A stretch of 64,000 nt of DNA from Paenibacillus segetis (GTDB taxonomy: Bacteria; Bacillota; Bacilli; Paenibacillales; Paenibacillaceae). Position numbers and translations under genes: made by a program. Positions 19,204 through 28,422 of this stretch are shown here, one piece after another. A model generated the notes under the pieces. The model did not search any database and was not told where the DNA came from. It saw nothing but the letters and a program-made list of their open reading frames with translations. Within the stretch, counting starts at the first letter, position 1; the number at the start of each line of letters is the position of its first letter. The stretch is from NCBI RefSeq assembly GCF_014639155.1, contig NZ_BMFT01000001.1:248001-312000 (forward strand), written 5' to 3'.

Positions 19204-20139
19204 TCATTCATGCTCAGAGCGACGTATGAACGATAGCACGATATCCTGGGGATGGTCACCGAAGTTACTACCGAAAAGATTGAGTCCATGCTTGTTAACA
19301 GCATCTTCCCGGACTTCGAAACGAATGCTAATCGGCTTGTTAAAGGATAGATTGAGCATGTCAATAGTTGTTGGAGCAGAAGGAACGCCGTTTATCTGAC
19401 TGCCCTTACCTGAAATGCTCCATTCTGTCAGCATGCCGAATTCTGTGCCACTCTTCCACCGTTCTGGAGTTAATTTCCCTTTACGGTCACCGAAATCAGA
19501 GGGACAAGTATAAGTGCCGACGAGCTGGTCGTTGATGGTTAGGGTAATATCACTTGCCCAATCTTCTCGGAACGCAGGCGCTTCTGAGCATACTTCTGCC
19601 GAAATACGAATCTCATCCAACATGACGCCTGGTGGTAGAGGATTGGCAAAATAGTATTCGACATAACCAGATTCTGCGAACCATAGTAGCGATGCGTCAA
19701 TTCGATCCGGCATATAGAATACCCGCGGGTCATCTTGGGAGCCAATCACATTCCCATCTTTTCCTGCCATACCGCAGGATGGTTGTACTGAACAGTGGGA
19801 GTACATTCCGATGGGCATATGTATTTCTTCTGTTGGATGCAGGCCTTCTCCTGGTTTGGCAGGCAGATCGAGTTGGATAGCCCGGCAAGTGACTGAGCAT
19901 ATCTTCTCACGGTTGGCACCTTGCGTGGAAACAATCAGATTTACCTGCTCCAACGTTTGTACATTAATAGAAATTGTAGGTTGGGCCATACCAAGAGCCT
20001 CAGCCAACTGGCTGACACTCATTGGCCTGTCGCCAAGAGCCTCAAGTATTCGAACGCGAACATCTCCTGACAACGCTTTAGCTACATCCAAGATACGCGA
20101 TGCAGGGTAACGAATCGTTTCTTGTATTATCTCGCTCAT
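19204..20139 (-). CDS. ArsR-type winged-helix regulator with a large C-terminal domain (copy 1)
   Basis: A 311-residue soluble protein. Residues about 12-75 form an ArsR-like winged helix (VRVRILEALGDRPMSVSQLA, recognition helix near QPTISINVQTLEQ). Residues about 105-305 form a domain I do not recognise, shared with the product of the gene at 31810. Its fixed motifs are MPIGMYSHC...PSCGMA (Cys116, Cys122), LWFAESGYVEY, EVCSEAP (Cys184), DFGDRKG and GLNLFGSNFGDHPQD. ArsR proteins are normally about 100 residues, so this is a one-component fusion that probably senses a ligand in the C-terminal part. The start is ATG 20139, with AAAGGA upstream; a longer frame exists but lies in the control region. 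It is divergent from a GH2 gene. Confidence 0.72.
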   Translation of the reverse strand: MSEIIQETIRYPASRILDVAKALSGDVRVRILEALGDRPMSVSQLAEALGMAQPTISINVQTLEQVNLIVSTQGANREKICSVTCRAIQLDLPAKPGEGLHPTEEIHMPIGMYSHCSVQPSCGMAGKDGNVIGSQDDPRVFYMPDRIDASLLWFAESGYVEYYFANPLPPGVMLDEIRISAEVCSEAPAFREDWASDITLTINDQLVGTYTCPSDFGDRKGKLTPERWKSGTEFGMLTEWSISGKGSQINGVPSAPTTIDMLNLSFNKPISIRFEVREDAVNKHGLNLFGSNFGDHPQDIVLSFIRRSEHE

Positions 20140-20283
20140 AAATTTTTTCCTTTTCGTAAAGATAGATTGAGAATATTGTACAATGAAGATTGAGTATTGT
20201 AAAACTATAATTAACATTGCGAAAAACATATACTGGTGCTAAAATGAGCTCAACTTCACATTTTGAAAGGTTGTGTTTACTTA
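20140..20283. promoter_or_regulatory. Divergent control region with TATTGTA direct repeats
   Basis: TATTGTA occurs at 20174-20180 and 20195-20201, 21 bases apart (two helical turns), and a related CATTGCG follows at 20215-20221, 20 bases on. Same-face direct repeats between a regulator and its divergent GH2 gene are a likely binding array for that regulator. The first copy also lies in a palindrome, ATTGTACAAT. Confidence 0.5.
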
Positions 20284-23037
20284 ATGACGACTTCTGTAAT
20301 GAATTTGGAATGTCATAATGTCCCTCGTTCTGAACATCCACATCCGCATTGGCAGCGCTTGGATTGGATGAACTTGAATGGCCAATGGTCATTTAGTTTT
20401 GACCCGGGCGATGAAGGCATCAGCAGTCAATGGCAAAGCAATTATGAAATCGCTTACGATTCTTTGATTACTGTACCTTTCTCCTGGGTAAGTCCCTTGT
20501 CCGGTATAGGCAGTGATTCTAAAGGGATAGGCTGGTACCGACGTACTCTGACATGGAAGCCTTCCGTGAAAGACTCACGATTGTTTCTGCGCTTTGGAGC
20601 TGTGGATTATATATGCGATGTGTGGATCAATGGTGTTCATGTCGGTTCTCATCAAGGTGGTTACGGTTCGTTCGAGTTCGAAGTTACCGAGACTTGGCAA
20701 GTTGAACGCGAGAATACGATTGTCGTAAGAGTAGAAGATTTCGATCATGATTATCAGGCACGTGGTAAGCAGGGGTACGGAGAAATTCGCGGTATATGGC
20801 AGCCGGTTTGGTTAGAGTCCCGTCCACAAACGTATGTGAAGGATGCTAAATTTGTGACCTCCATTGACGGGAAGGTGGAAGTGACGGCAAGAATCATAGC
20901 GTATGAAGCTGGAACAGCAGAATTAACGCTGCAATTTGCAGAGGGTTCCATCCTACACAGCGCGGATCTAGATCTCGTAGCAGGAGAAAATGAAATCAAG
21001 AGCTCTTTTAAAGTGAATAATCCACAGTTGTGGAGTCCAGAAACGCCTTATCTGTACGAAGGTGAATTGCAGTTAACGGGATCTTGTGGCAGAGATGTAG
21101 TTAGCACTTATTTCGGAATTCGTGAGATTCAAACGGTTCGTTTCGACGACCGCGGATATCGCTGGATTACGCTGAATGGCAAGCCGATTTATTTGAACGG
21201 TACCCTTGACCAGTCCTACCACAAGACAGGATATTTCACTTATCCGTCGGATGAAGAAATGCGAGATGAAATATACCTCATGAAACGTTTGGGGCTGAAC
21301 TTTGTTCGGATTCATATCAAGCCGGAGGAGCCACGTAAGCTGTATTGGGCAGATAAGCTTGGCATTCTCGTTATGGAAGATATGCCTTGCTTCTGGGGTA
21401 ACCCCGATGAAAAAGCGCGTACATCCTATGAAAGTGAAGCGCTTGAGATCATTGAGCGGGACTATAACCATCCATCTATTTTCTCATGGGTGATGTTCAA
21501 TGAGACATGGGGACTGAAGACAGACGCTAAAGAAGCAGGGGTGACGGCTGACATATCTCAACAGAGCAGTTATCTGCCAGAGACGCAGGAATGGGTCCGA
21601 GAGAAATATCGCTGGGCTAAGCAAATGGATCCAACCCGGATTATCGAGGATAACTCGCCGTGCAACTATGATCATGTTGAATCTGATATCAATACATGGC
21701 ATTTCTATCTTAATGGTTATGACCAGCTTCGAAACCATCTACATGAGGTTGTGGATAAAACATTCCCGGGTTCGGACTTTAACTGTATCGGAGGTAATGT
21801 TCAATCTGATGCTCCGCTGATGAACAGCGAGTGCGGTAACGTCTGGGGTATTGAAGGTGGAGCAGGCGACAGTGATTTGGCGTGGCATTATCGATATATG
21901 ATGAATGAGTTCAGGAAGCATGATAAGCTGTGTGGTTTTGTGTTCACCGAGTTACGTGATGTGACGAATGAATTTAACGGTTATTACCGTCTTGATGGAG
22001 TGGGCAAAGACTTTGGATACGACGCCTTTGTACCCGGCATGACGATTGCCGATCTGCATTCCCCGGATTTTATCGTGCTCGATGCACCTCCTTGTCAGAC
22101 ATTATTTTATGGTGAAAAGACCATTGTTCCGTTGCTACGCTCTAGTTTTTCGGATCAATATCATGGGCAGCAACTGCAGGTGAAGTGGGAACTGTGGTAT
22201 GACGATTTGGGTGTTCGTACGGTAGAGGCATGCGGTAATATGCAGGTTGATTGGGATGGCTACGGAGTTAGCTCGCTCTCTTCATTATCACTTACTATGC
22301 CAGCTCGAGAAGCAGTAGCAGTATTAGCGGTTTCCCTAGTGAATGATGCAAACCACACGATTATGCGGAATTTCATTACGTACGATGTAAGAAGCGGCAA
22401 AGCTGATGGAGTGATCGGCCCTCAGTCCGGTTGTATTCAGATTCCAGTGAGCTCCTACACAGAACAAACATTCAAGCAGCAATGGGAGTCTATTCAAGGT
22501 GCCAAGGTGAGCGGAGGCGGAGAGGGCCACTTTATTTATGAGGTAACCTTGCCGGATCCAGCAGAACAAACCTTGATCCGAGATATCGAAATCATCTTTG
22601 AAGCAAGTTCCAAGCGGTTACTAGCCCGGAATATCGAAGGGGGCAAAGTGAACGATATGGGAATTGGTGCGATGCATGGTGCGGATGCGATGGTGGAATA
22701 CAATCCGAATACTTATTACATGACCGATGAGGAAGTACATCCATCCCGACTGAACCTCCTAATCGACGGCAAGGCGATCGGTTCGTTCGATCTTCCTGAT
22801 GATCCGGCGGACGCCAGAGGTGTATTATCTTGGCACTATCAACCGGTCCAGAATAAATTGGATGAAGCAGGTTCCTATGGTTATCTCTGCAAGATGAGGA
22901 TTCCGGTACAGTTGACTGCGGAACTCAATTTCAGCCGTACTTTTCGTTTGGAATTGCAAGCGGAGGTAGGAGGCGTCGCCTTGTACGGTCGGAATGCTGG
23001 ACGATATCCGTTTGATTTGCTGATCCGGTATAGCTAA
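20284..23037 (+). CDS. GH2 family glycoside hydrolase (long form)
   Basis: A 917-residue cytoplasmic enzyme. It has the GH2 order: sugar-binding jelly roll (WMNLNGQWSFSF near the start, FGAVDYICDVWINGVHVGSH), immunoglobulin-like domain, then the TIM barrel. The acid/base is Glu407 in MFNETW and the likely nucleophile is Glu516 in LMNSECGNVWG. A C-terminal extension of about 300 residues (absent from the two other GH2 proteins here) holds more beta-sandwich modules. Beta-galactosidase is plausible, but beta-glucuronidase or alpha-L-arabinosidase-type GH2 activity cannot be excluded. ATG 20284 is chosen; GAAAGG lies 13 bases upstream, and an in-frame TTG at 20263 is an alternative. Confidence 0.85.
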   Translation: MTTSVMNLECHNVPRSEHPHPHWQRLDWMNLNGQWSFSFDPGDEGISSQWQSNYEIAYDSLITVPFSWVSPLSGIGSDSKGIGWYRRTLTWKPSVKDSRLFLRFGAVDYICDVWINGVHVGSHQGGYGSFEFEVTETWQVERENTIVVRVEDFDHDYQARGKQGYGEIRGIWQPVWLESRPQTYVKDAKFVTSIDGKVEVTARIIAYEAGTAELTLQFAEGSILHSADLDLVAGENEIKSSFKVNNPQLWSPETPYLYEGELQLTGSCGRDVVSTYFGIREIQTVRFDDRGYRWITLNGKPIYLNGTLDQSYHKTGYFTYPSDEEMRDEIYLMKRLGLNFVRIHIKPEEPRKLYWADKLGILVMEDMPCFWGNPDEKARTSYESEALEIIERDYNHPSIFSWVMFNETWGLKTDAKEAGVTADISQQSSYLPETQEWVREKYRWAKQMDPTRIIEDNSPCNYDHVESDINTWHFYLNGYDQLRNHLHEVVDKTFPGSDFNCIGGNVQSDAPLMNSECGNVWGIEGGAGDSDLAWHYRYMMNEFRKHDKLCGFVFTELRDVTNEFNGYYRLDGVGKDFGYDAFVPGMTIADLHSPDFIVLDAPPCQTLFYGEKTIVPLLRSSFSDQYHGQQLQVKWELWYDDLGVRTVEACGNMQVDWDGYGVSSLSSLSLTMPAREAVAVLAVSLVNDANHTIMRNFITYDVRSGKADGVIGPQSGCIQIPVSSYTEQTFKQQWESIQGAKVSGGGEGHFIYEVTLPDPAEQTLIRDIEIIFEASSKRLLARNIEGGKVNDMGIGAMHGADAMVEYNPNTYYMTDEEVHPSRLNLLIDGKAIGSFDLPDDPADARGVLSWHYQPVQNKLDEAGSYGYLCKMRIPVQLTAELNFSRTFRLELQAEVGGVALYGRNAGRYPFDLLIRYS

Positions 23038-23070
23038 AGCGTTGACAATAACTTTAGGAGGTCTTATTGT
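23034..23070 (+). promoter_or_regulatory. Probable promoter of GH43 gene with imperfect cre
   Basis: The hexamer TTGACA (23042-23047) and TATTGT (23065-23070) are 17 bases apart. The 14-mer CTAAAGCGTTGACA (23034-23047) matches the cre consensus at 12 of 14 positions and overlaps both the -35 and the preceding stop codon. The sequence AAAATAATTGTA follows at 23083-23094. Confidence 0.5.
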
Positions 23071-23189
23071 TTTGAACAAAATAAAATAATTGTAATAAAG
23101 TAAAATGTTCAATTACTAGAGGGTAAGCCCTTTTCGTCCGTTAAAAGGGATAACATCCAAAAAGAACCACAAAACGAAGGAGGATACAT

Positions 23190-24155
23190 ATGGAACAGCA
23201 ATCATTCAGTAATCTCATTCTAGAGAATGGAGCCGATCCTTGGATTATTCAACATAAGGATGGCAGTTATTATATGTCAGTTACGTTGGGAGATCGTATT
23301 GCACTTTGGCATAGTAGGACTTTGATCGGATTGGCTGAGGTTAAACCGAAGACGATATGGATCCCGGAATCTTCCGGGCCATATTCGTATAATCTATGGG
23401 CGCCGGAGCTCCATTATATTAATGATAGTTGGTATATCTACTATACTGCGAATGATGGTGGCGGGGATGATACAAGGAGAGTATGCGTACTTCAGCTCTC
23501 GGGGAATGATCCGATGAACGATGAATGGTTATTTAAGGGAGTCGTCAACACGGATTTTCCGGGGTTGGATGGAACTGTATTCCAACATCAAGGAGAGCTG
23601 TATTTTTTCTATTCAGGTTACGGATACTTCCCAGATTATGGCTCAGCAATATATGCAGCTCGTATGTCTAATCCCTGGACATTGACAGGACCTAATGTGC
23701 TAATTACATCACCTACAGAACCCTGGGAGAAGAGGGGCGGGATGGCGATTAATGAAGGACCGGTATTTTTGCACCGTAACGGATGGGTATTTCTCGTATT
23801 CTCGGCTAGTGCGACCTGGTCTGATGATTACTGTCTGGGAATGACGATGATTGCAGAGGATGGAGATCTTATGGATCCAGAGGCTTGGATCAAGCATGAT
23901 GGCCCAGTCTTCGTTAAGAATCCAGAATTGGGTGTATTCGCCCCGGGACATAACAGTTTTACGATTTCGATAGACGGCTCGGAGGATTGGATTGTTTACC
24001 ATGCGTATTCATACTCCGAGACTGAGCAACAACGTTCGGAAGGAATGCCACGCAGTACGCGGATCCAAAGGTTCGGATGGACAGAAGATGGGATGCCGGA
24101 TTTTAGCGTTCCACTGGCAACAGATAAGAGCGTTTCCTTGCTTTCAGGAGAATAA
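23190..24155 (+). CDS. GH43 family glycosidase, cytoplasmic
   Basis: A 321-residue five-bladed propeller enzyme with no export signal. The three catalytic acids of the family are visible: base Asp16 in NGADPWII, pKa-modulating Asp127 in GLDGTVFQH and acid Glu189 in INEGPVFL. NLWAPELHYINDSWYIYYTA is a conserved GH43 block. Alpha-L-arabinofuranosidase or beta-xylosidase activity is expected, but the sequence alone does not settle which. It is closely related to the lipoprotein at 30306 (same WAPELHYIN, NEGP and S-G-S/A-W-x-x-DYCLG blocks). AAGGAGG lies 6 bases before the ATG. A 152-base gap with its own promoter separates it from the GH2 gene. Confidence 0.88.
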   Translation: MEQQSFSNLILENGADPWIIQHKDGSYYMSVTLGDRIALWHSRTLIGLAEVKPKTIWIPESSGPYSYNLWAPELHYINDSWYIYYTANDGGGDDTRRVCVLQLSGNDPMNDEWLFKGVVNTDFPGLDGTVFQHQGELYFFYSGYGYFPDYGSAIYAARMSNPWTLTGPNVLITSPTEPWEKRGGMAINEGPVFLHRNGWVFLVFSASATWSDDYCLGMTMIAEDGDLMDPEAWIKHDGPVFVKNPELGVFAPGHNSFTISIDGSEDWIVYHAYSYSETEQQRSEGMPRSTRIQRFGWTEDGMPDFSVPLATDKSVSLLSGE

Positions 24156-24403
24156 AATGAGGATAGCAGTCTGTTCAAGCGGAGGTTTGACGAGATTTTA
24201 GGTTGAAAACAACTTTTTGTTACAAATATTTTGCATTTAATTACTTTCATTAGTCTGGTAGGTTGTAGCATCCAAAATCAGCTTCATACAGAGGAGTTAA
24301 TGTGTAGCTTTGGCTATATGAAGGGGATTGTAATGTGTGTGCCGTGAGAATAAGGTTGTATAAAGACAAAGGTTACTTAAAAAATATTATCATATTTACA
24401 GAA

Positions 24404-24440
24404 TGAAAGCGTTGACACAATAAAACTATGCGCTTATAAT
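24404..24440 (+). promoter_or_regulatory. Sigma-A promoter with cre box overlapping the -35
   Basis: TTGACA (24412-24417), a 17-base spacer and TATAAT (24435-24440) form a perfect consensus promoter. TGAAAGCGTTGACA (24404-24417) fits the cre consensus fully, and its last six bases are the -35 hexamer. CcpA bound here would block RNA polymerase. Confidence 0.85.
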
Positions 24441-24448
24441 TTATCAAT

Positions 24449-24492
24449 AGATACAAAATAATTGTATTAAAACATAATATTAATTTGTATCT
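24449..24492 (+). promoter_or_regulatory. Inverted repeat at the start site, with TACAA-N5-TTGTA
   Basis: AGATACAAA (24449-24457) and TTTGTATCT (24484-24492) are perfect inverted arms placed just at the predicted transcription start. Inside the left part, 24452-24466 reads TACAA-AATAA-TTGTA, itself an inverted repeat that recurs at 32820. This may be a repressor operator or, since it is transcribed, a 5' mRNA hairpin. Confidence 0.5.
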
Positions 24493-24615
24493 GGATAACT
24501 ACAGACTGAGGGGTTAAAATCCAATGAAAGGAGAAGCTTGACAGATTAGGACGACAGAGATTGTAGTCAATTCTTACTTGGATTGTTTGAGAGATTTATT
24601 TAAAGGGAGGATAAT

Positions 24616-26355
24616 ATGAATAAATTTTCAAAACGTATTCTAAATCTATTATTTGTCTCGATATTGGTGATATCAACAGTAACTGCATGTGGTAGTTCAA
24701 ATAACGCTTCTAAGGATAACTCCTCTAATGAATCAAATGTTTCCGCAAATGATAACAAAGACAAATCTTATACAGATATTAGTGCCACTATCCGTGGGAA
24801 TAACGCTCCAACGCAAGAGCAAATCGACGAGGTAAATAATACTTTGAATGATACATATTTGGGAGATATTTTTGATGAAGTCATTCCAAATGATTATTCT
24901 GCCTACCCCTTAAAAGAAAAGGTAACATTAGATGTCTGGATGCCGGCAAACGTCAACATACCAGATATGAATAATCATGCTGTGCAAAAACAAGTGGAAA
25001 AATTGACTGGAATTAAAGTTAATTTTATTACACCGCCAATTGGACAGGAAGCAGATGCCTTTACCTTGATGATCTCCTCCGGAGAATTACCTGATATCAT
25101 TATTGATCCAGGACGGTATCCGGGAGGTTTCGAAGCTGGTGTGAATGATGGTGCTTATATCGATCTTACAGATCTAATGGAGAAAAATGCTCCTAACTAT
25201 ACAGCTTGGCGTAATTCTGATGAAACGAGAAGAAAAACTACGATTACAGATGATGGTAAGCTGTTGGGCTTCTACGGCATAGCGCCATATTCGGAATGGA
25301 CTTGGTTCGGAATGCTGATCAAACAGGAAGCATTGGACAAAACAGGTATGGAAGTTCCTAATACGATTGACGAGTGGCATGCCTTTTTAACAAAAGCCAA
25401 GGAAGTTGGGTATAGTGAACCGTTGAACTATGGATCCAACTATGGTCAAATCTTTACCGGCATCATTAATGGTGCTTATGGTGTATGGGATTGGACGTTC
25501 CTCGATGAGAACGGAAAAGTTGGTTGGGGTCCTGCACAACCAAAAGCTAAAGAATATTTGGCTTTGATGCAACAATGGAATAAAGAAGGATTGCTTAATC
25601 GCGACTGGGCTACAGCCGACTTTAACCAAAGAATGGCTAGTGCGATCTCCGATAAGACAGCTGTAATGATGGATTCTCCGGATACGATGTGGAGCTATTG
25701 GAAGGAGCAAAACAACATGGACTTTGTTGGAGCGCTAAATCCAGTGCTGAATGCAGGAGATAAATCTGCAACGACCTATAAGAATTTTAAAAGAACAGGG
25801 AATTCGGCAGCGATAACGACTCAAAGCAAAAATGTAGAGGCCGCTATGGCATGGTTGGATTTCGCCTATACTAAAAAAGGCTGGGAAATCTATAACTACG
25901 GGGAGTTCGGAACGGTACATTTGATTGATGAAAATGGTAAACCTTACTACCCTAGTGACAGCTATATGTACAAGGACCCTGAAGGTCAGCCAGTAGCGGT
26001 TACTATTGATAAATATCGCAGACATGTTTGGGCAAATATTCGTGATGAGCATAACTCCAATCCGCTAATTGTTTCAGAAGGAAGTTATTCCGGAGATATC
26101 AGAGAGTATTGGACAGAGAACATGGATACAAGTGTAGCAATACCACCGATTACATTTACAAAAGAAGAGGCTTCACGCGAGGCGGAGCTCGGAAATCAGT
26201 TGTCTACACTAAGAGGGGAATATTTTGCGAAAATTATCAAAGGTGAGTTATCGGTAGATGCCTATGATAAATTCTTGAAAGAAGCGAAGAGTATGGGGAT
26301 GGATGAGTTCCTAAGTATTCATCAAGCAGCATTGGATCGATATAACAGCAGATAG
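24616..26355 (+). CDS. Extracellular sugar-binding lipoprotein of the second ABC system
   Basis: A 579-residue lipoprotein. The signal peptide RILNLLFVSILVISTVTAC ends in a lipobox with Cys25, followed by an Asn/Ser-rich tether. The mature protein has the long LplA-type binding fold: VTLDVWMPANVNIP near the start, then ELPDIIIDPG and the hinge segment LLGFYGIAPYSEWTWFGMLI. It delivers oligosaccharides to the two permeases downstream. GGGAGG lies 6 bases before the ATG. The gene is followed by a hairpin that likely keeps its mRNA more abundant than that of the permeases. Ligand inference (arabinose/galactose-containing chains) rests on neighbours only. Confidence 0.9.
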   Translation: MNKFSKRILNLLFVSILVISTVTACGSSNNASKDNSSNESNVSANDNKDKSYTDISATIRGNNAPTQEQIDEVNNTLNDTYLGDIFDEVIPNDYSAYPLKEKVTLDVWMPANVNIPDMNNHAVQKQVEKLTGIKVNFITPPIGQEADAFTLMISSGELPDIIIDPGRYPGGFEAGVNDGAYIDLTDLMEKNAPNYTAWRNSDETRRKTTITDDGKLLGFYGIAPYSEWTWFGMLIKQEALDKTGMEVPNTIDEWHAFLTKAKEVGYSEPLNYGSNYGQIFTGIINGAYGVWDWTFLDENGKVGWGPAQPKAKEYLALMQQWNKEGLLNRDWATADFNQRMASAISDKTAVMMDSPDTMWSYWKEQNNMDFVGALNPVLNAGDKSATTYKNFKRTGNSAAITTQSKNVEAAMAWLDFAYTKKGWEIYNYGEFGTVHLIDENGKPYYPSDSYMYKDPEGQPVAVTIDKYRRHVWANIRDEHNSNPLIVSEGSYSGDIREYWTENMDTSVAIPPITFTKEEASREAELGNQLSTLRGEYFAKIIKGELSVDAYDKFLKEAKSMGMDEFLSIHQAALDRYNSR

Positions 26356-26389
26356 ATTCCATATAACCTGAATTGTGTCAAAGATTATG

Positions 26390-26430
26390 ACGAGGGTGAA
26401 CCAGTAGGTCGAAGCTTTCTGGCCCCTCGT
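26390..26430 (+). other. Intercistronic hairpin after the binding-protein gene
   Basis: ACGAGGG (26390-26396) pairs with CCCTCGT (26424-26430), and an inner CCAG/CTGG adds four pairs. No T run follows, so it is more likely an mRNA-stabilising or partial-termination element than a full terminator. Confidence 0.5.
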
Positions 26431-26477
26431 TATCATTTGAAGGTAATTCGGGATACGAAAAAGTAGGTGAATGGTTC

Positions 26478-27449
26478 ATGGAGATAATCCGAAAGAATAG
26501 GAAGGTTGACAGCATCGTTAAAACCGGAAAGCCTAAAAACACCAAATCTATACTTAAAAAAGACTTTAAGAAGAACTGGTTTGCCTATTTGCTTGCAATT
26601 CCGGTAGTTGCTTGGTTTCTAATTTTTTGTTATGGCCCGATGTGGGGCGTTTTGATTGCCTTTAAGGATTACAAACCATTACTCGGATTTGCCCAAAGTG
26701 ACTGGGTGGGATTTAAGCATTTTGTTGACTTTTTTCAGGGGCCCTATTTTTGGCGGGTTGTAAAAAATACGCTCCTTCTTAACGTTTGGGGTATCGTTTT
26801 TGGATTTACCGCTCCCATTATATTGGCGTTGATGCTAAATGAAGTTCGTGACGGAAAGTTCAAAAAATCAATTCAGACTATAACCTATATGCCTCACTTC
26901 ATTTCATTGGTAGTTGTCGCAGGTATTATTCATATATTTACAGCGGATGAAGGGGTAGTTACTCAAATCCTTCAATTGATTACAGGTAAAGATTACACCT
27001 CGCTCCTTGGGTATTCTTCTTTCTTTAGGCCAATCTATACTTTTTCCGGCATATGGCAGAGTGTAGGGTGGAGCAGTATTATATATCTTGCTGCAATGAG
27101 TTCCATTGATCCTGCACTGTATGAAGCGGCTGAGATCGATGGTATTGGAAGGGTAAAAAAGATGTGGTATATTACGTTGCCGCAAATCGCCCCTACTATC
27201 GTTATTCTATTTATCTTTGCTATTGGCGGATTAATGGCATCCGGACATGAGAAAATTATTTTGCTCTATAATCCTCTGACATATGATACAGCCGATGTTA
27301 TTGCTTCTTATGTTTATCGAAGAGGTTTGAGAGAAGCTAGCTTGAGTTTCTCTACTGCAGTTGGATTATTCAGCGCCGTGATTAACTTTGCGCTTCTATG
27401 GATAACGAATAAAATAGCCAAACGCACTTCAGAAGTTAGCCTTTGGTAG
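26478..27449 (+). CDS. Sugar ABC transporter permease, LplB type (second system)
   Basis: A 323-residue permease. A basic N-terminus precedes the helix WFAYLLAIPVVAWFLIFCYG, and the block PMWGVLIAFKDYKPLLGF is typical of LplB-like subunits. The EAA loop reads LYEAAEIDGIGRVKKMWYIT. Six membrane segments are expected. AGGTGA lies about 7 bases before the ATG. The next gene begins within 15 bases, and the two subunits should form the channel. Confidence 0.9.
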   Translation: MEIIRKNRKVDSIVKTGKPKNTKSILKKDFKKNWFAYLLAIPVVAWFLIFCYGPMWGVLIAFKDYKPLLGFAQSDWVGFKHFVDFFQGPYFWRVVKNTLLLNVWGIVFGFTAPIILALMLNEVRDGKFKKSIQTITYMPHFISLVVVAGIIHIFTADEGVVTQILQLITGKDYTSLLGYSSFFRPIYTFSGIWQSVGWSSIIYLAAMSSIDPALYEAAEIDGIGRVKKMWYITLPQIAPTIVILFIFAIGGLMASGHEKIILLYNPLTYDTADVIASYVYRRGLREASLSFSTAVGLFSAVINFALLWITNKIAKRTSEVSLW

Positions 27450-27463
27450 AAAGAAGGATGGCT

Positions 27464-28396
27464 ATGTCACAGCAAACACGATTTAAAAGAAGTAGATTGA
27501 AGCCTGCATCTTTCGGAGATCGAGTATTCGATGTCATGAACTATACGTTGTTAATAGTATTAACGCTGTGCTGTTTATACCCTTTGCTACATATTTTATT
27601 TGCTTCGGTTAGTAATCCTACTGCGTTAATGGCTCATAAAGGTGCATTACTGAAGCCGCTGGGATTTACCCTCGATGGGTACAAGTTGGTTTTTAAAGAC
27701 AACAGTCTCTTAATTGGGTATAGAAACACCATTATATATGTAGGATTAGGCACGTTAGTGAATATGATCATGACCATTATGGGTGCCTTCGTATTGTCGA
27801 GAAGAGATTTATATTTCAAAAATTTTATTATGATTATGATCACGATCACCATGTTTTTTGGTGGAGGATTGATTCCTTGGTTCTTATTGATGAAGGATAT
27901 TGGTATGTACAATAATCTATGGTCCATGATTCTGCCAACGGCACTGAGTACGTGGAACATCATTATATTAAGAACTAGTTTCCAAGCACTTCCGCTTGAA
28001 TTAGAAGAAGCTGCTACGATTGATGGCGCAAGCCAGGCTAATATTCTGGTAAGAGTAATCATCCCGCTTTCCAAAGCCACCTTAGCGGTAATCTTTTTAT
28101 ACTATCTGGTTGGTAACTGGAATTCATGGTTTAATGCGATGGTGCTGTTGAAGGATCGGAACCTATTCCCATTACAGTTATTAATGAAGGAAATATTAGT
28201 AGCCAATGATTCGACTGCTACAACAATAGGTAGTGCGGGCGGTGTTGTGATTAATAGTGCTCAGAGCGCCACTGCATTCCGAGAACTCGTTAAATATTGC
28301 GCTATCGTTGTTTCGACGGTACCTATTTTATGCGTATATCCTTTCCTACAGAAATACTTTGTTAAAGGTGCGTTTGTTGGTTCTATTAAAGGCTAA
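27464..28396 (+). CDS. Sugar ABC transporter permease, YtcP type (second system)
   Basis: About 310 residues, partner of the LplB-type subunit. The N-terminal helix is YTLLIVLTLCCLYPLLHILF, the EAA loop is LEEAATIDGASQANILVRVI, and the C-terminus GAFVGSIKG matches the class. ATG 27464 is preferred, because AAGAAGG lies 6 bases upstream; earlier in-frame starts at 27443 and 27458 lack proper spacing. The GH2 gene follows after 26 bases and is probably cotranscribed. Confidence 0.88.
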   Translation: MSQQTRFKRSRLKPASFGDRVFDVMNYTLLIVLTLCCLYPLLHILFASVSNPTALMAHKGALLKPLGFTLDGYKLVFKDNSLLIGYRNTIIYVGLGTLVNMIMTIMGAFVLSRRDLYFKNFIMIMITITMFFGGGLIPWFLLMKDIGMYNNLWSMILPTALSTWNIIILRTSFQALPLELEEAATIDGASQANILVRVIIPLSKATLAVIFLYYLVGNWNSWFNAMVLLKDRNLFPLQLLMKEILVANDSTATTIGSAGGVVINSAQSATAFRELVKYCAIVVSTVPILCVYPFLQKYFVKGAFVGSIKG

Positions 28397-28422
28397 ACAA
28401 CAAGTTATAAAGGAGTTTTATA

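Larger units (their letters stand above)
24156..24615 (+). promoter_or_regulatory. AT-rich control region of the second ABC operon
   Basis: This 460-base non-coding stretch holds a near-ideal promoter with cre (24404-24440), then an inverted repeat at the transcription start (24449-24492) and a 120-base untranslated leader ending in GGGAGG before the next gene. A short GTTG/CAAC hairpin with a T run near 24203-24222 may be a weak terminator for the GH43 gene. No gene was seen. Confidence 0.6.

Noticed and set aside
20140-20229. N-terminal extension of regulator copy 1
   Set aside because: It would turn the divergent control region into a hydrophobic stretch; ATG 20139 has a fitting AAAGGA site.
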